From NCBI GenBank assembly GCA_017991555.1, contig JAGOQM010000007.1:62001-126000 (forward strand): a stretch of 64,000 nt of DNA, in the 5' to 3' direction. Source of the stretch: Neisseriaceae bacterium. GTDB lineage: Bacteria > Pseudomonadota > Gammaproteobacteria > Burkholderiales > Neisseriaceae. Within the stretch, counting starts at the first letter, position 1; the number at the start of each line of letters is the position of its first letter. Position numbers and translations under genes: made by a program. Under the pieces are notes generated by a model that did no database searches, was not told the DNA's origin, and saw nothing but the letters and a program-made list of their open reading frames with translations. Positions 1 to 9,767 of this stretch are shown piece by piece.

Positions 1-22
1 CTCCAATAAAAAGAGGGCATAT

Positions 23-634
23 ATGTTCAAGAAATGGTTATTAATGGCGGTCATGGTGTTTGGTTTAACCGGCTGTGGCTACAACACCATGCAGCAACAA
101 GATGAGGCAGCCAATGGCGCTTGGTCGGAAGTTTTGAATCAATACCAACGTCGTGCTGACTTAATTCCTAACCTGGTGAACACGGTGAAGGGTTATGCCA
201 AACATGAAGAAGGGGTATTTGTGGCGGTGACCGAGGCGCGTGCCAAAGTAGGGCAAATGCAAATCAATGCCGACCAGCCTTTGGATGAGGCACAGCTGGC
301 TCAGTTCCAAGCCGCTCAGGGTGAGCTAAGCTCGGCTTTATCACGCCTGTTGGTGGTGTCAGAAAACTATCCTGCCCTAAAGGCCGACGCCAACTTCCGT
401 GACCTGCAAGCCCAGCTTGAAGGCACAGAAAACCGCATCGCCTTGGCGCGTAACCGCTACATTGAAACCGTGCGCGTGTACAACACCACGGTGCGTTCGT
501 TCCCGACCAACCTGGTGGCCAAAGTCACCGGCATGCAAATTCGACCACAGTTTAAAGTGGAAAACGAAGCGGCCATTTCTAAACCAGCCACCGTTAACTT
601 TGACGATGTGGCGCCAGCACCCGCAGGGCAGTAA
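23..634 (+). CDS. lemA: LemA family lipoprotein
   Basis: This 203-residue protein carries a short N-terminal hydrophobic segment ending in LTGC (Cys18), which looks like a lipobox, followed by the LemA domain (about residues 25-190) with the family signature around NQYQRRADLIPNLV and a long helical body. LemA proteins are envelope proteins of poorly defined function and very often sit beside TPM-domain genes, as here: the next gene starts 2 bases after this stop. The start is supported by AGAGGG seven bases upstream of the ATG. The membrane anchoring is inferred from the lipobox. The family assignment is secure; the cellular role is not known. Confidence 0.93.
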   Translation: MFKKWLLMAVMVFGLTGCGYNTMQQQDEAANGAWSEVLNQYQRRADLIPNLVNTVKGYAKHEEGVFVAVTEARAKVGQMQINADQPLDEAQLAQFQAAQGELSSALSRLLVVSENYPALKADANFRDLQAQLEGTENRIALARNRYIETVRVYNTTVRSFPTNLVAKVTGMQIRPQFKVENEAAISKPATVNFDDVAPAPAGQ

Positions 635-636
635 AC

Positions 637-1503
637 ATGACCGCATGGTTTAGGTATGCTGTCGCGGTGGCGCTTGGCCTCTGTTGGGGCTGGGCGCAGG
701 CGGCTTTGGTGGCCGTGCCCACGCTGAATAACCCCGTGATGGACACGGCCCAAATGCTCAGTGCTTCGGAGCAGCAGGAACTGTCAACACAGCTGCGTGC
801 GTTTGCCGACGCCAATGGCAGCCAGGTCGTGGTGCTGACCGTGCCCGCGATCGAGCCGGAAACGCCTTTTGATTACGCCACGCGGGTAATGGACACCTGG
901 CAATTAGGGCGTCAGGGCGTGGACGATGGGGTGTTGCTGCTGTTGGTGCGTGATGAGCGCAAAACCCACATCGCCGTAGGCCGTGGCCTTGAAGGCGCGA
1001 TTCCCGACATTTATACTAAGCGTATTCTGATGGATACCTTGGCGCCGTACCTGCGGGAAAACCGGGTGTATGAAGGCCTGGTGGTGTCGACGCACCAATT
1101 GCAAAAGCTGATCTTGAATGAGGACTTGCCGGAGATTCAGCAGGGCAAGGGACAGGACACAGGCTTTGGCCTGGAGTCTGCCATGGTGCTGGTGTTTTTC
1201 CTGTGGGCCTTTGCTGGGCGGATTATTAAGGCGATCTTTGGCAAAACCTTGGGCAGCATGATCAGCGGTGGCCTAGGGTTTGGCATTGCCGTCTTCATGG
1301 GCCTGTCTTTGGGCTTTAGCGTGCTGATTGGCCTGGCGGTGTTGGGCTTAAGCATCCTGGTGTCACCCGCGATCATTGGCTCTGGCGGCTTCGGCGGCGG
1401 TTCTGGTGGGGGCTTTGGCGGGGGTGGTTTCGGTGGCGGTGGCGGCGGCTTTTCTGGCGGCGGCGGTGGTTTTGGCGGCGGTGGCTCGTCAGGGAGTTGG
1501 TAA
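637..1503 (+). CDS. TPM-domain membrane protein with glycine-rich tail (YgcG family)
   Basis: The 288-residue protein has a signal peptide (about 1-23, ending WAQA), a TPM domain (about 30-150, with the MDTAQMLSASEQQELSTQL start and GVDDGVLLLLV core), two or three hydrophobic segments (about 180-245) and a Gly/Phe/Ser tail (about 246-288) made of GGGGF-type repeats. The TPM domain faces the periplasm in this family, and some members have phosphatase activity. It follows lemA by 2 bases and overlaps the start of the next gene (TAATG), so the three genes form one transcriptional unit. Its exact function is unknown; the glycine tail is typical of the family. Confidence 0.9.
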   Translation: MTAWFRYAVAVALGLCWGWAQAALVAVPTLNNPVMDTAQMLSASEQQELSTQLRAFADANGSQVVVLTVPAIEPETPFDYATRVMDTWQLGRQGVDDGVLLLLVRDERKTHIAVGRGLEGAIPDIYTKRILMDTLAPYLRENRVYEGLVVSTHQLQKLILNEDLPEIQQGKGQDTGFGLESAMVLVFFLWAFAGRIIKAIFGKTLGSMISGGLGFGIAVFMGLSLGFSVLIGLAVLGLSILVSPAIIGSGGFGGGSGGGFGGGGFGGGGGGFSGGGGGFGGGGSSGSW

Positions 1504-2003
1504 TGAGTAAGATGACAAGATGGCTCAAACATTTGTTCACGCCCACCTGGCGCGTGCGTCAGTTGTTTTCAGCATCGCTGTTGCAGCAGGTAGAAGCCGG
1601 CATCAGCGCTTCGGAACGGCAGCACCAGGGTCAGCTGCGCTTTGTGATTGAATCTTCATTTAACGCGGCGGCTATTTTTGCCGGCATGAGCCCGCGCGAA
1701 CGCGCCTTGGAATGGTTTGGCTCGTTACGGGTGTGGGACACCGAGCACAATAGTGGCGTGTTGGTGTACATCAGCATGGCCGACCATGCGATCGAGGTGA
1801 TTGCCGATCGTGGCATTAACCAAGCGGTTGACCCTAAGGCCTGGGCAAATGTGTGTGCGTTAATGCAGGCCGAGTTTGCCAAAAAGCGGTATGCTGAAGG
1901 CCTAGAGTCTGGGTTGGCGGCCATCAATGAGTTGTTGCTGATGCACATGCCCAGAAGCACGCCGTTGGTCAACGAGTTGCCGGATGAAGTGATTTTAAAA
2001 TAA
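1503..2003 (+). CDS. Second TPM-domain protein
   Basis: A 166-residue protein whose start ATG overlaps the previous stop codon (TAATG), preceded by GGGAG seven bases upstream. An in-frame TTG two codons earlier is possible but less likely. It carries a second, shorter TPM-type domain (about 30-150, with the ERALEWFGSLRVWDTEHNSGVLVY region and IADRGIN) but no obvious signal peptide or membrane helix and no glycine tail. In lemA-type operons the second TPM gene often looks like this. It may act with the membrane-bound TPM protein; that is inference from gene order only. Confidence 0.85.
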   Translation: MSKMTRWLKHLFTPTWRVRQLFSASLLQQVEAGISASERQHQGQLRFVIESSFNAAAIFAGMSPRERALEWFGSLRVWDTEHNSGVLVYISMADHAIEVIADRGINQAVDPKAWANVCALMQAEFAKKRYAEGLESGLAAINELLLMHMPRSTPLVNELPDEVILK

Positions 2004-2031
2004 CCCTTATAGGGGCATGACGCCTGCTGTG

Positions 2032-2069
2032 AGTCAAAAGCTGCCGGCGTTTTAGGGCAGCTTTTGACT
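2032..2069 (+). repeat. 14-bp perfect inverted repeat between the TPM and DUF445 genes
   Basis: The arms AGTCAAAAGCTGCC (2032-2045) and GGCAGCTTTTGACT (2056-2069) are exact complements around a 10-base loop. No clean T-run follows, so it is not a standard terminator. The right arm ends two bases before the AAAGGA ribosome-binding site of the next gene, so the hairpin could affect termination of the lemA operon or translation of the downstream gene. Confidence 0.6.
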
Positions 2070-2081
2070 AAAAGGACCCAC

Positions 2082-3419
2082 ATGTCTTTCAATGCGAACA
2101 GGTATGACCTGTCTGATCCGGATGCGGCGGCGAAGGCGCAGCTGCGTCGGATGCGGTTTTTTGCCACAGGCCTATTGGTGTTGGTGGCGCTCATTTTTGT
2201 TCTGGCCCACGTTTATGGCGCGTACTGGCACGGATTTGCCTACGTTAAGGCCTTTACCGAGGCGGCGATGGTGGGTGCACTGGCGGATTGGTTTGCGGTG
2301 GTGGCGCTGTTTAAGCGGCCATTAGGCTTGCCCATTGCGCACACGGCGATACTGCCGCGCAAGCAGGCGAAGCTGGCGGCGCAAATAGGGGTGTTTATTG
2401 AGCGCAATTTTTTGCAGGGCAACGTGATTGCCAACCGCGTGTATCGCCTCCATCCCGCTCAAAAAGCGTTGGCCTGGCTGAGCCAAGAGGCCAACCAGCG
2501 GCAGGTGGCGCAAGGCTTGGCCGCACAGGTGCCGACGTTGTTGCAGCAGGTGCCGCCGGAGCTGGTGGCTGAGTTTACGGGCCAGATACTGAAAAAGCAT
2601 TATTCAGGGAAAGCTTTGGCGGCGGCCTTGGCCAAGGGCTTGCTGTTCGTGCAGGCGCACGGCCAACACCGTCTGGCCACTGATGTGGCGCTCAAGCAGG
2701 CCCAGAAATGGTTGCGCTTAGAGGCCACCCAGGACATGTTGGAACACAATATTAATGAGTGGGTGCGGCGGGTTAAAACAGAAGCCCCCAGCACCTGGGA
2801 CAAAATTGTGGCGGCGGTGAAGGGCAGCGCCGTGGACATGGTGGATGACTGGTTGGCCAAGAAAGTGTTGGCCTGGGCCGATGACTACCTGCAAGGCGTG
2901 TTGGATGACCCCGAACACGCGCTGCGCCATAGCCTAGACCAGCGCTTAAGCCTGGTGGTGACGCGCCTGTCGCGTTCTAAAAAATGGGCACGGTTACTGG
3001 GGGAGTGGAAAGATCAGCTCAGCGATGACGCTCAGTTTCAGGCCTTATTGGCCTCGCTGTGGGTGAGCATTCAAGATTGGTCGAAGGCGGATGTGGCCAG
3101 TGCATCAGGCCTGTTGGCCGATAAAACCCAGGTTCTGGTGGGCTATCTGTGCCGTCAGCTGGCGGCACAGCCGCGTTTGGTGGCGCGCTTAGACATGCGC
3201 TTGGCGCTGTGGGTGAAGCGCTTGGTGAATCAGTATAAGTCGGTGGTGAGCCAGTTTGTGTCGGACAAGATTGCGGCTTGGGATCAGCATACTTGGGTGC
3301 AAAAGCTGGAGCTGAGCGTGGGCAAAGAACTACAATATATTCGCATCAACGGCACCTTGGTGGGTGGCCTGGTGGGGCTGGTGATTTACTTTGTGAGCCA
3401 TTACCTACCGAGGTTGTAA
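2082..3419 (+). CDS. DUF445 family inner-membrane protein
   Basis: A 445-residue protein starting at the ATG preceded by AAAGGA (an upstream TTG exists but lacks a ribosome-binding site). It has an N-terminal transmembrane helix (about 25-45), the DUF445 signature region AFTEAAMVGALADWFAVVAL followed by FKRPLGLPIAHTAI (about 60-100), a long helical body, and a C-terminal transmembrane helix (about 420-440, GGLVGLVIYFV). This matches the YjiN-like DUF445 group. The function of the family is unknown. It appears monocistronic and converges on the acetyl-CoA synthetase gene. Confidence 0.88.
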   Translation: MSFNANRYDLSDPDAAAKAQLRRMRFFATGLLVLVALIFVLAHVYGAYWHGFAYVKAFTEAAMVGALADWFAVVALFKRPLGLPIAHTAILPRKQAKLAAQIGVFIERNFLQGNVIANRVYRLHPAQKALAWLSQEANQRQVAQGLAAQVPTLLQQVPPELVAEFTGQILKKHYSGKALAAALAKGLLFVQAHGQHRLATDVALKQAQKWLRLEATQDMLEHNINEWVRRVKTEAPSTWDKIVAAVKGSAVDMVDDWLAKKVLAWADDYLQGVLDDPEHALRHSLDQRLSLVVTRLSRSKKWARLLGEWKDQLSDDAQFQALLASLWVSIQDWSKADVASASGLLADKTQVLVGYLCRQLAAQPRLVARLDMRLALWVKRLVNQYKSVVSQFVSDKIAAWDQHTWVQKLELSVGKELQYIRINGTLVGGLVGLVIYFVSHYLPRL

Positions 3420-3426
3420 AGGCGTT

Positions 3427-3449
3427 AAAAAGCAGCCCGGAGGGGCTGC
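3427..3449 (-). terminator. Rho-independent terminator of acs copy 2
   Basis: GCAGCCC/GGGCTGC stem with loop GGAG; read on the minus strand it is followed by a T5 run. It lies just after the stop codon of the minus-strand acetyl-CoA synthetase gene. Confidence 0.8.
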
Positions 3450-3465
3450 GCTGACCACACAAATG

Positions 3466-5454
3466 CTAAAGCTTTTTGGCTAACTGATCCATAATTTGTG
3501 GGTTTTCTAGGGTGGAAGTGTCTTGGGTGATGGCTTCACCTTTGGCGATGGCGCGCAGCAGGCGGCGCATGATTTTGCCGGAGCGGGTTTTGGGCAGGCC
3601 GTCGCCAAAACGAATGTCGTTCGGTTGGGCAATTTTACCAATTTGATGGGCCACCCAAACCTTTAGCTCTTGGGCGATTTGCTGAGCCGCTTCGCCTTCG
3701 GGCGTGTCGCCTTTAAGCACCACAAAGGCCACGATGGCTTCGCCTGTAATGGGGTCTGGCTTGCTCACCACCGCCGCTTCTGCCACCAGTGGATTGGCGA
3801 CCAAGGCGGATTCGATTTCCATGGTGCCCAAACGGTGGCCTGACACGCTAAGCACGTCGTCCACGCGGCCCATAATCCAAAAATAACCATGCTCATCCTG
3901 ATAGGCCGAATCGCCGGCAAGATAGGTTAATCCCCCGAGTTCGCTGGGGAAATAGGTTTTTTTAAACCGCTCAGGGTCGCGCCAAAGGGTGCGCAATAAA
4001 AACGGAAACGGTTTTTTGATCACCAATAGGCCACCGGTGCCTGCGGCCACTGAGCCACCGGTGCCTGCGGCCACTGAGCCACCGGCCTCATCCACAATGT
4101 CGGCGGCAATCCCTGGGAAGGGTAAGGTGCAGGAGCCGGGCTTGGTTTCGACCACGCCGGGCAAGGGCGTAATGGTGTTGGCACCGGTTTCGGTTTGCCA
4201 CCAGGTATCGACAATGGGGCATCTGCCTTGGCCAACGACTTCGTGATACCACATCCAGGCTTCGGGGTTAATCGGCTCGCCCACCGTACCTAACAGCCGT
4301 AGCGAAGACAAGTCGTGCTGGGTGGGGAAGTCAGCGCCCATTTTAATTAGGGCTCGGATGGCGGTGGGCGCGGTATAGAACACGCTGACCTGATGCTTGG
4401 CGATGACCTGCCAAAAGCGATGGGCGTCTGGGAAGGTGGGCACGCCTTCGAAGATTACCTGGGTGGCCCCAACGGCCAAGGGCCCATAGGCCACGTAGGT
4501 ATGCCCTGTAATCCAACCGACGTCGGCGGTACACCAGAACACGTCTTGTTCACGCTGATCAAACACCCACTTCATGGTCAAAATGGCCCCCAGTAGGTAG
4601 CCGCCCACGCTGTGGACCACGCCTTTAGGTTTCCCGGTGCTGCCAGAAGTGTACAAAATAAAAGACACGTCTTCGGCATTGAGCCACTCGGGCTCACAGG
4701 TTTTGGCCTGGTTGGCCACTAGTTCGTGCCACCAATGATCGCGTTGGCTTACCCAGTCTAGTTCAACGTCGGTATGGCGCAATACCACCACGGCCGTCAC
4801 CGAAGGACAAACATTGTCATTAAGGGCGAGATCGACCATGCTTTTGAGGGGAATGCGCTTGCCCCCACGCAGGCTTTCGGTGGCGGTGATCACCACTTTG
4901 GCCTCGGCGTCTTGAATGCGCTCACGTAGTGACGCACCCGAAAAACCGGCGAACACCACCGAGTGGATGGCGCCGATGCGGGCGCAGGCCTGCATGGCCA
5001 CCACGGCATCCGGCGTCATGGGCAGGTAAATGGCCACGCGATCGCCTTTTTGAACGCCGAGCTTTTTTAAGCCGTTGGCAAACTGGCAGACGCGCTCATA
5101 TAAGGCTTGGTAAGTGATGCGTTCGCTGCGGCCATCGTCGTGTTCAAAAATTAAGGCGGTTTTTTGGGCTTTGCTGGGCAGGTGCCGATCCAAGCAGTTG
5201 TAGGATAGGTTGAGGGTGCCGTCGCTAAACCATTCATATTGGGGGGCATGGCGGCCTTCAAACACGTGGGTAAAAGGCGTTTGCCAGGTAATGTGCTCAC
5301 GCGCCAGCTGTGCCCAATAGCCTTCGTAATCCGCATCTGCCAGCTCGCAGAGCATTTGATACTGAGCCATTCCTTTAATATTGGCCTGAGCCACAAAATC
5401 ATCGCTGGGCGGGAAAATACGGCTTTCATGTAATACTGAGGTGATGCCTGACAT
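3466..5454 (-). CDS. acs: Acetyl-CoA synthetase (module copy 2)
   Basis: A 662-residue AMP-forming acetate:CoA ligase that converts acetate, ATP and CoA to acetyl-CoA via acetyl-AMP. Visible motifs include the phosphate loop [11 protein letters not shown], the adenine-binding [20 protein letters not shown], and the C-terminal [11 protein letters not shown], whose lysine is the acetylation site used for control in this family. The start is the ATG preceded by GAAGGAGT; an upstream in-frame extension is rejected because it overlaps actP and lacks that site. It lies 55 bases after actP in a DUF485-actP-acs unit. A 24-bp direct duplication inserts an 8-residue repeat (GGSVAAGT) at about residue 460, absent from the paralogue at 7706. 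Confidence 0.96.
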   Translation of the reverse strand: MSGITSVLHESRIFPPSDDFVAQANIKGMAQYQMLCELADADYEGYWAQLAREHITWQTPFTHVFEGRHAPQYEWFSDGTLNLSYNCLDRHLPSKAQKTALIFEHDDGRSERITYQALYERVCQFANGLKKLGVQKGDRVAIYLPMTPDAVVAMQACARIGAIHSVVFAGFSGASLRERIQDAEAKVVITATESLRGGKRIPLKSMVDLALNDNVCPSVTAVVVLRHTDVELDWVSQRDHWWHELVANQAKTCEPEWLNAEDVSFILYTSGSTGKPKGVVHSVGGYLLGAILTMKWVFDQREQDVFWCTADVGWITGHTYVAYGPLAVGATQVIFEGVPTFPDAHRFWQVIAKHQVSVFYTAPTAIRALIKMGADFPTQHDLSSLRLLGTVGEPINPEAWMWYHEVVGQGRCPIVDTWWQTETGANTITPLPGVVETKPGSCTLPFPGIAADIVDEAGGSVAAGTGGSVAAGTGGLLVIKKPFPFLLRTLWRDPERFKKTYFPSELGGLTYLAGDSAYQDEHGYFWIMGRVDDVLSVSGHRLGTMEIESALVANPLVAEAAVVSKPDPITGEAIVAFVVLKGDTPEGEAAQQIAQELKVWVAHQIGKIAQPNDIRFGDGLPKTRSGKIMRRLLRAIAKGEAITQDTSTLENPQIMDQLAKKL
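4030..4085. repeat. 24-bp tandem duplication inside acs copy 2
   Basis: The 24-base unit at 4030-4053 is repeated exactly at 4054-4077, with the first eight bases repeated again at 4078-4085. It stays in frame and duplicates eight residues (GGSVAAGT on the coding strand) on the linker before the LLVIKKPFP strand. The paralogous acs has a single, different sequence at this point. Confidence 0.95.
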
Positions 5455-5509
5455 GATGAAACTCCTTCTGTATGGGGCGAGCCGATCACGGCGCGCCCCC
5501 AGTAAACGA

Positions 5510-7156
5510 TTAGTGTTTTTCGGCGCCAGAAGAGCCAATCCCGGTCATGGAACGCACGTACTGCTGTTCGTATCCCGCCTTGTCGATGGCCGCTCGGTCT
5601 GACTTATCGGTAACGGAGAACAGCCACGCCACGATAAACGTGATGGGGATGCTAAACAGCGCAGGATTGCCGTAAGGGAAGATGGCTTCGGCATTGCTTA
5701 AAACAGACACCCACACGGTGGGGCCGAGGATGATTAACACCACCGCGGCAATCAGCCCAGAAAAGCCGCCAACGGTGGCGCCACGAGTGGTTAAGCCCTT
5801 CCAGAACATCGACAGCACCAAAATTGGGAAGTTGGCCGAAGCGGCGATGGCAAATGCCAAGCCCACCATGAAGGCCACGTTTTGGTATTCAAAGGCCAAG
5901 CCCAGCACGATCGAAATAATGCCCAAAGCAAGGGTGGCCATACGCGACACCAGCAGCTCTTGCCGTTGCGACACCTGCCCTTTTTTGATGACTGAAGCAT
6001 AAAGATCGTGACTGACTGCGGAAGCACCCGATAAGGTCAGGCCTGCGACCACCGCCAAGATGGTGGCAAAGGCCACGGCAGAAATAAAGCCCAAGAACAA
6101 GTTGCCGCCAACCGCACCGGCCAAATGTACCGCCGCCATATTGGCACCGCCAATGAGGCTGCCAGTGTCGCCAATGTATTCAGGGTTGTTGGACAAGAAC
6201 ATAATGGCGCCAAAGCCAATAATGAAGGTCAAAATGTAGAAATACCCAATAAACGCCGTGGCCACAAACACCGATTTACGTGCCTGCTTGGCGTCTTTAA
6301 CGGTAAAGAAGCGCATCAAAATGTGCGGTAAGCCGGCGGTGCCGAACATTAGGGCGAGGCCTAACGACAGGGCGTCAATCGGGTTGGCGACCAAACCACC
6401 TGGCCCCATGATTTTTGCACCGTCGCTGTGGGCATCGATGGCGGTTGTAAAGAGGGTGTTGACGTTAAAATCGACCGCCATTAAAACCATGAGCGACATG
6501 AAGGTGGCGCCCGAGAGTAACAGCACAGCTTTGATGATTTGTACCCAAGTGGTGGCCAGCATGCCGCCAAATAGTACGTATAGAATCATCAGGATGCTGA
6601 CAATGATGACCGCCCAATAGTATTGAATGCCAAATAATAGCTCGATCAATTTACCGGCGCCAACGACTTGGGCGATGAGGTAGACCATCACCACCGACAG
6701 GGTGCCCGAGGCCGACAGGATTCTGATGGGGGTGGCGCTGAGCCGATAGGCGGCCACGTCAGAAAACGTGAACCGACCTAGGTTACGCAAACGTTCGGCA
6801 ATGATGAACAGCACGATGGGCCAGCCCACTAAAAAGCCGGTTGAGTAAATGAGGCCATCGTAGCCCACGGCGAACACCATGCCAGAGATGCCCAAGAAAG
6901 AGGCCGCTGACATGTAGTCGCCGGCAATGGCCAAGCCGTTTTGAAAGCCCGAAATGCCGCCGCCGGCGGTGTAAAAGTCGCTGGTGGATTTATTGCGCTG
7001 CGCGGCCCAATAGGTAATGCCGAGCGTGGCCAACACAAAGATAAAAAACATGATGATGGCGGGGATGTTGGTGCTGCGCGAATCGGCAGCGTGGGCCAAG
7101 GTTGGGGCTAAAAGCAGGCTGAGTAGGGCCAAGCGTGGCCATTTGGATTTAGTCAT
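5510..7156 (-). CDS. actP: Cation/acetate symporter ActP (module copy 2)
   Basis: A 548-residue sodium:solute symporter of the ActP type, importing acetate (and likely other short carboxylates) across the inner membrane. It has a signal-like N-terminus (residues 1-24, ending AHAAD), then about 13 hydrophobic segments with family motifs such as [20 protein letters not shown] and a C-terminal [20 protein letters not shown]. The start ATG is preceded by AGGAGG, and the gene overlaps the DUF485 stop by 8 bases, implying translational coupling. It pairs with the downstream acs. The paralogue at 9768 is strongly similar throughout. Confidence 0.95.
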   Translation of the reverse strand: MTKSKWPRLALLSLLLAPTLAHAADSRSTNIPAIIMFFIFVLATLGITYWAAQRNKSTSDFYTAGGGISGFQNGLAIAGDYMSAASFLGISGMVFAVGYDGLIYSTGFLVGWPIVLFIIAERLRNLGRFTFSDVAAYRLSATPIRILSASGTLSVVMVYLIAQVVGAGKLIELLFGIQYYWAVIIVSILMILYVLFGGMLATTWVQIIKAVLLLSGATFMSLMVLMAVDFNVNTLFTTAIDAHSDGAKIMGPGGLVANPIDALSLGLALMFGTAGLPHILMRFFTVKDAKQARKSVFVATAFIGYFYILTFIIGFGAIMFLSNNPEYIGDTGSLIGGANMAAVHLAGAVGGNLFLGFISAVAFATILAVVAGLTLSGASAVSHDLYASVIKKGQVSQRQELLVSRMATLALGIISIVLGLAFEYQNVAFMVGLAFAIAASANFPILVLSMFWKGLTTRGATVGGFSGLIAAVVLIILGPTVWVSVLSNAEAIFPYGNPALFSIPITFIVAWLFSVTDKSDRAAIDKAGYEQQYVRSMTGIGSSGAEKH

Positions 7157-7475
7157 GATCCGCCTCCTGATGCACTTCATGCACCACCTTTTGGGTGATG
7201 GCTTCATACACGCCGTTGGCGCGATAAACGTAAATGCCGGTAATGGCAATGGCGAAGAAAATCACAAACAGCCCAGCATAAATGCCGACGGTCACGGCGC
7301 TGTCGCCGACCGTTTGGGCAAAGGTGGCCGGTGAGGCGCCAATATAAAGAATGTAGACGGTGTAGACGATGATCATGATCACGGTGAGCGACCATCCTAA
7401 GATGCTTTTTTCACGGGCCATGGCTTGAAACTCTGGGTGGGCCATGACGCGGTGGTCAATATTGTTTTTGTTCAT
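7149..7475 (-). CDS. DUF485 membrane protein (module copy 2)
   Basis: A 108-residue protein with two transmembrane segments (about 24-48 and 60-85) and the DUF485 pattern ([12 protein letters not shown] near the N-terminus, [19 protein letters not shown]). DUF485 proteins (YjcH in E. coli) are encoded directly upstream of actP and are thought to assist acetate permease; the mechanism is not established. It is the first gene of the DUF485-actP-acs unit and overlaps actP by 8 bases. The start ATG is preceded by AAAAGGAG. Confidence 0.93.
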   Translation of the reverse strand: MNKNNIDHRVMAHPEFQAMAREKSILGWSLTVIMIIVYTVYILYIGASPATFAQTVGDSAVTVGIYAGLFVIFFAIAITGIYVYRANGVYEAITQKVVHEVHQEADHD

Positions 7476-7539
7476 CTATTGCTCCTTTTTCCTACGCAAG
7501 ATTGCGCAAGAATGATTTAACGAGCGAATGGTTTATGCT

Positions 7540-7571
7540 GTCTAATTTTTATATTTGATAAAAGGCATCAG
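7540..7571 (-). promoter_or_regulatory. Upstream element conserved between the two acetate modules (copy 2)
   Basis: This 32-base AT-rich block matches the block at 11830-11861 at 24 of 32 positions, while the surrounding intergenic DNA is not obviously alike. Shared core: CTAATTTT, TTTGATA and GGCATC. It lies about 65 bases upstream of the DUF485 start, where a promoter or activator site would be expected. No specific regulator can be named from the sequence. Confidence 0.45.
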
Positions 7572-7654
7572 CGTGGATTATGACGTATGAGTTTAAAGGG
7601 GTGAAAGGGCATTGATGGGCTTGATGTTTTTTTCTGAGGGTGGCGGTAGGGCAT

Positions 7655-7682
7655 AAAAAAAGCAGCCCTAGGCGGGCTGCTT
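7655..7682 (-). terminator. Rho-independent terminator of acs copy 1
   Basis: AAGCAGCCC/GGGCTGCTT stem with a 5-base loop, followed on the minus strand by a T run. It separates the two acetate modules, so copy 2 probably needs its own promoter. Confidence 0.85.
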
Positions 7683-7705
7683 CATCATGACGGGTAGGGG
7701 CTGCG

Positions 7706-9673
7706 TTACTTGGCTTCTTCCGACAGCTGCGCCATGATTTGTGGGTTTTCCAAGGTGGAAATGTCTTGGGTGATGGTTTCGCCTTTGGCTAAGGAGCGCA
7801 AGAGGCGGCGCATGATTTTGCCCGAGCGGGTTTTGGGTAGGTTCTCGCCAAAACGGATGTCGTCTGGTTGCGCAATCTTGCCAATTTCATGGGCCACCCA
7901 GCTTTTAAGCTCGGCCGCAATGCGCTTGGCGTCTTCGCCTTCAGGGCGATCTTCTTTTAACACCACAAAGGCCACCACGGCTTCGCCCTTGATGTCGTGC
8001 GGCTTGCCCACGACGGCGGCTTCGGCGACCAACGGGTTGGCCACTAGGGCCGATTCAATTTCCATCGTGCCCAAGCGGTGGCCAGACACGTTTAGCACGT
8101 CGTCCATGCGCCCCATGATCCAAATGTAGCCGTTTTCGTCGCGGTAGGCCGAGTCGCCCGCCACGTAGTATTGGCCGCCAAATTCATCGGGGAAGTAGGT
8201 GCTGGCAAAACGCTTGTCGTCGCGCCAAATGGTGCGCAGTAGCGATGGGAAGGGGCGTTTAATCACCAAGAAGCCACCGTTGCCGGTGTCTACCGCGGCA
8301 CCCGATTCATCCACCACGTCGGCCATGATGCCCGGCAACGGCAGGGTGCATGAACCTGGCTTGATCGAAATGGCGCCAGGCAATGGGGCAATGCTGTTGG
8401 AGCCGGTTTCGGTTTGCCACCAAGTGTCCACGATCGGACAGCGGCTGCCGCCTACGGTTTCGTAGAACCACATCCAGGCTTCGGGGTTAATCGGCTCGCC
8501 CACCGAACCCAATAGGCGCAGTGACGACAGATCGTATTGCTTCGGCAAGTCGCCGCCCAGTTTAATGAGGGAGCGAATCGCAGTGGGGGCGGTGTAAAAC
8601 ACGGTCACCTTGTGGCGTTCCACCATTTGCCAGAAGCGGCCGGCGTCAGGGTAGGTGGGGATGCCTTCAAAAATCACCTGAGTGGTGCCCACCGATAGGG
8701 GGCCATAGCACACATAGGTGTGGCCGGTGATCCAACCCACGTCGGCGGTACACCAGAATACGTCGTTGTCGTGGTTGTCGAACACCCACTTCATGGTCAA
8801 AATGCCGCCCAACAGGTAGCCACCAATGCTGTGCTGAACGCCCTTAGGCTTGCCGGTGCTGCCTGAGGTGTACAAAATAAAGAGCGGGTCTTCTGCGTTC
8901 ATCCATTCGGGCTCGCAGGTTTTGTCTTTGTTGGCGATCAACTCATGCCACCACACGTCGCGCTCGGCAAACCATTCGGTGTCAGAGTCGGTGCGTTGTA
9001 ACACCACCACTTTTTCTACGGATGGGCATTTGCCATTGGCGACCGCCTCATCAACGGTGGATTTAAGTGGCGTTTTCTTGCCGCCGCGTAGGCCTTCATT
9101 AGCCGTAATGATGATTTTGGCTTCGGCATCGTTAACGCGGTCCAGTACGGCACCAGAAGAAAACCCACCAAAAACCACAGAGTGGATGGCACCAATACGG
9201 GCGCAGGCTTGCATCGCCACCACGGCATCGGCCACCATGGGCATGTAGATCACCACACGGTCGCCACGGGTCACGCCCAGGCTTTTTAAACCGTTGGCAA
9301 ACTGACACACGCGCTCGTACAGCTGTTGGTAGGTCACGTGTTCGGTGGTGCCGTCGTCTTGCTCAAAAATGATGGCCACTTTGTTGGCTTTTTCAGGCAG
9401 GTGGCGGTCGATACAGTTGTATGAAATATTCAGTTCGCCGTCGGCAAACCACTTGAAATAGGGGGCGTTGCTGCCATCAAACGTTTGGGTAAAGGGCTTG
9501 TGCCAATCAATGTGTTCACGTGCCAAATTGGCCCAGAAACCTTCGTAGTCTTCATTGGCCTGGTCGCAAAGGGCATTGTAGCCGGCCATGCCTTTGATGT
9601 TGGCTTGGGCCACAAACTCGTCGGATGGATTGAAAATTCGGTTTTCTTTCAATACTGATTCAATTGCAGACAT
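7706..9673 (-). CDS. acs: Acetyl-CoA synthetase (module copy 1)
   Basis: A 655-residue AMP-forming acetyl-CoA synthetase, a close paralogue of the gene at 3466. It has [31 protein letters not shown] and [11 protein letters not shown], so both copies look catalytically intact. The start ATG is preceded by AAAGGAGT; an extension to a further upstream codon is not supported. It is the last gene of the first DUF485-actP-acs unit, 94 bases after actP, and is closed by a strong terminator. The two synthetases differ at many positions, so the duplication is old rather than recent. Confidence 0.96.
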   Translation of the reverse strand: MSAIESVLKENRIFNPSDEFVAQANIKGMAGYNALCDQANEDYEGFWANLAREHIDWHKPFTQTFDGSNAPYFKWFADGELNISYNCIDRHLPEKANKVAIIFEQDDGTTEHVTYQQLYERVCQFANGLKSLGVTRGDRVVIYMPMVADAVVAMQACARIGAIHSVVFGGFSSGAVLDRVNDAEAKIIITANEGLRGGKKTPLKSTVDEAVANGKCPSVEKVVVLQRTDSDTEWFAERDVWWHELIANKDKTCEPEWMNAEDPLFILYTSGSTGKPKGVQHSIGGYLLGGILTMKWVFDNHDNDVFWCTADVGWITGHTYVCYGPLSVGTTQVIFEGIPTYPDAGRFWQMVERHKVTVFYTAPTAIRSLIKLGGDLPKQYDLSSLRLLGSVGEPINPEAWMWFYETVGGSRCPIVDTWWQTETGSNSIAPLPGAISIKPGSCTLPLPGIMADVVDESGAAVDTGNGGFLVIKRPFPSLLRTIWRDDKRFASTYFPDEFGGQYYVAGDSAYRDENGYIWIMGRMDDVLNVSGHRLGTMEIESALVANPLVAEAAVVGKPHDIKGEAVVAFVVLKEDRPEGEDAKRIAAELKSWVAHEIGKIAQPDDIRFGENLPKTRSGKIMRRLLRSLAKGETITQDISTLENPQIMAQLSEEAK

Positions 9674-9767
9674 GACAACTCCTTTATTTTTGTTGTGCAA
9701 ATGGCGCATCAGGCATCATGTCTACCCGATGCGCCTTTGATTTTGCTCCGTGCTCTGGTCGGTGACC

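Noticed and set aside
1137..1532. Proline-rich frame on the minus strand opposite the TPM gene
   Set aside because: It is the antisense reading of the Gly-rich tail; the TPM protein on the plus strand has domain support and a ribosome-binding site.
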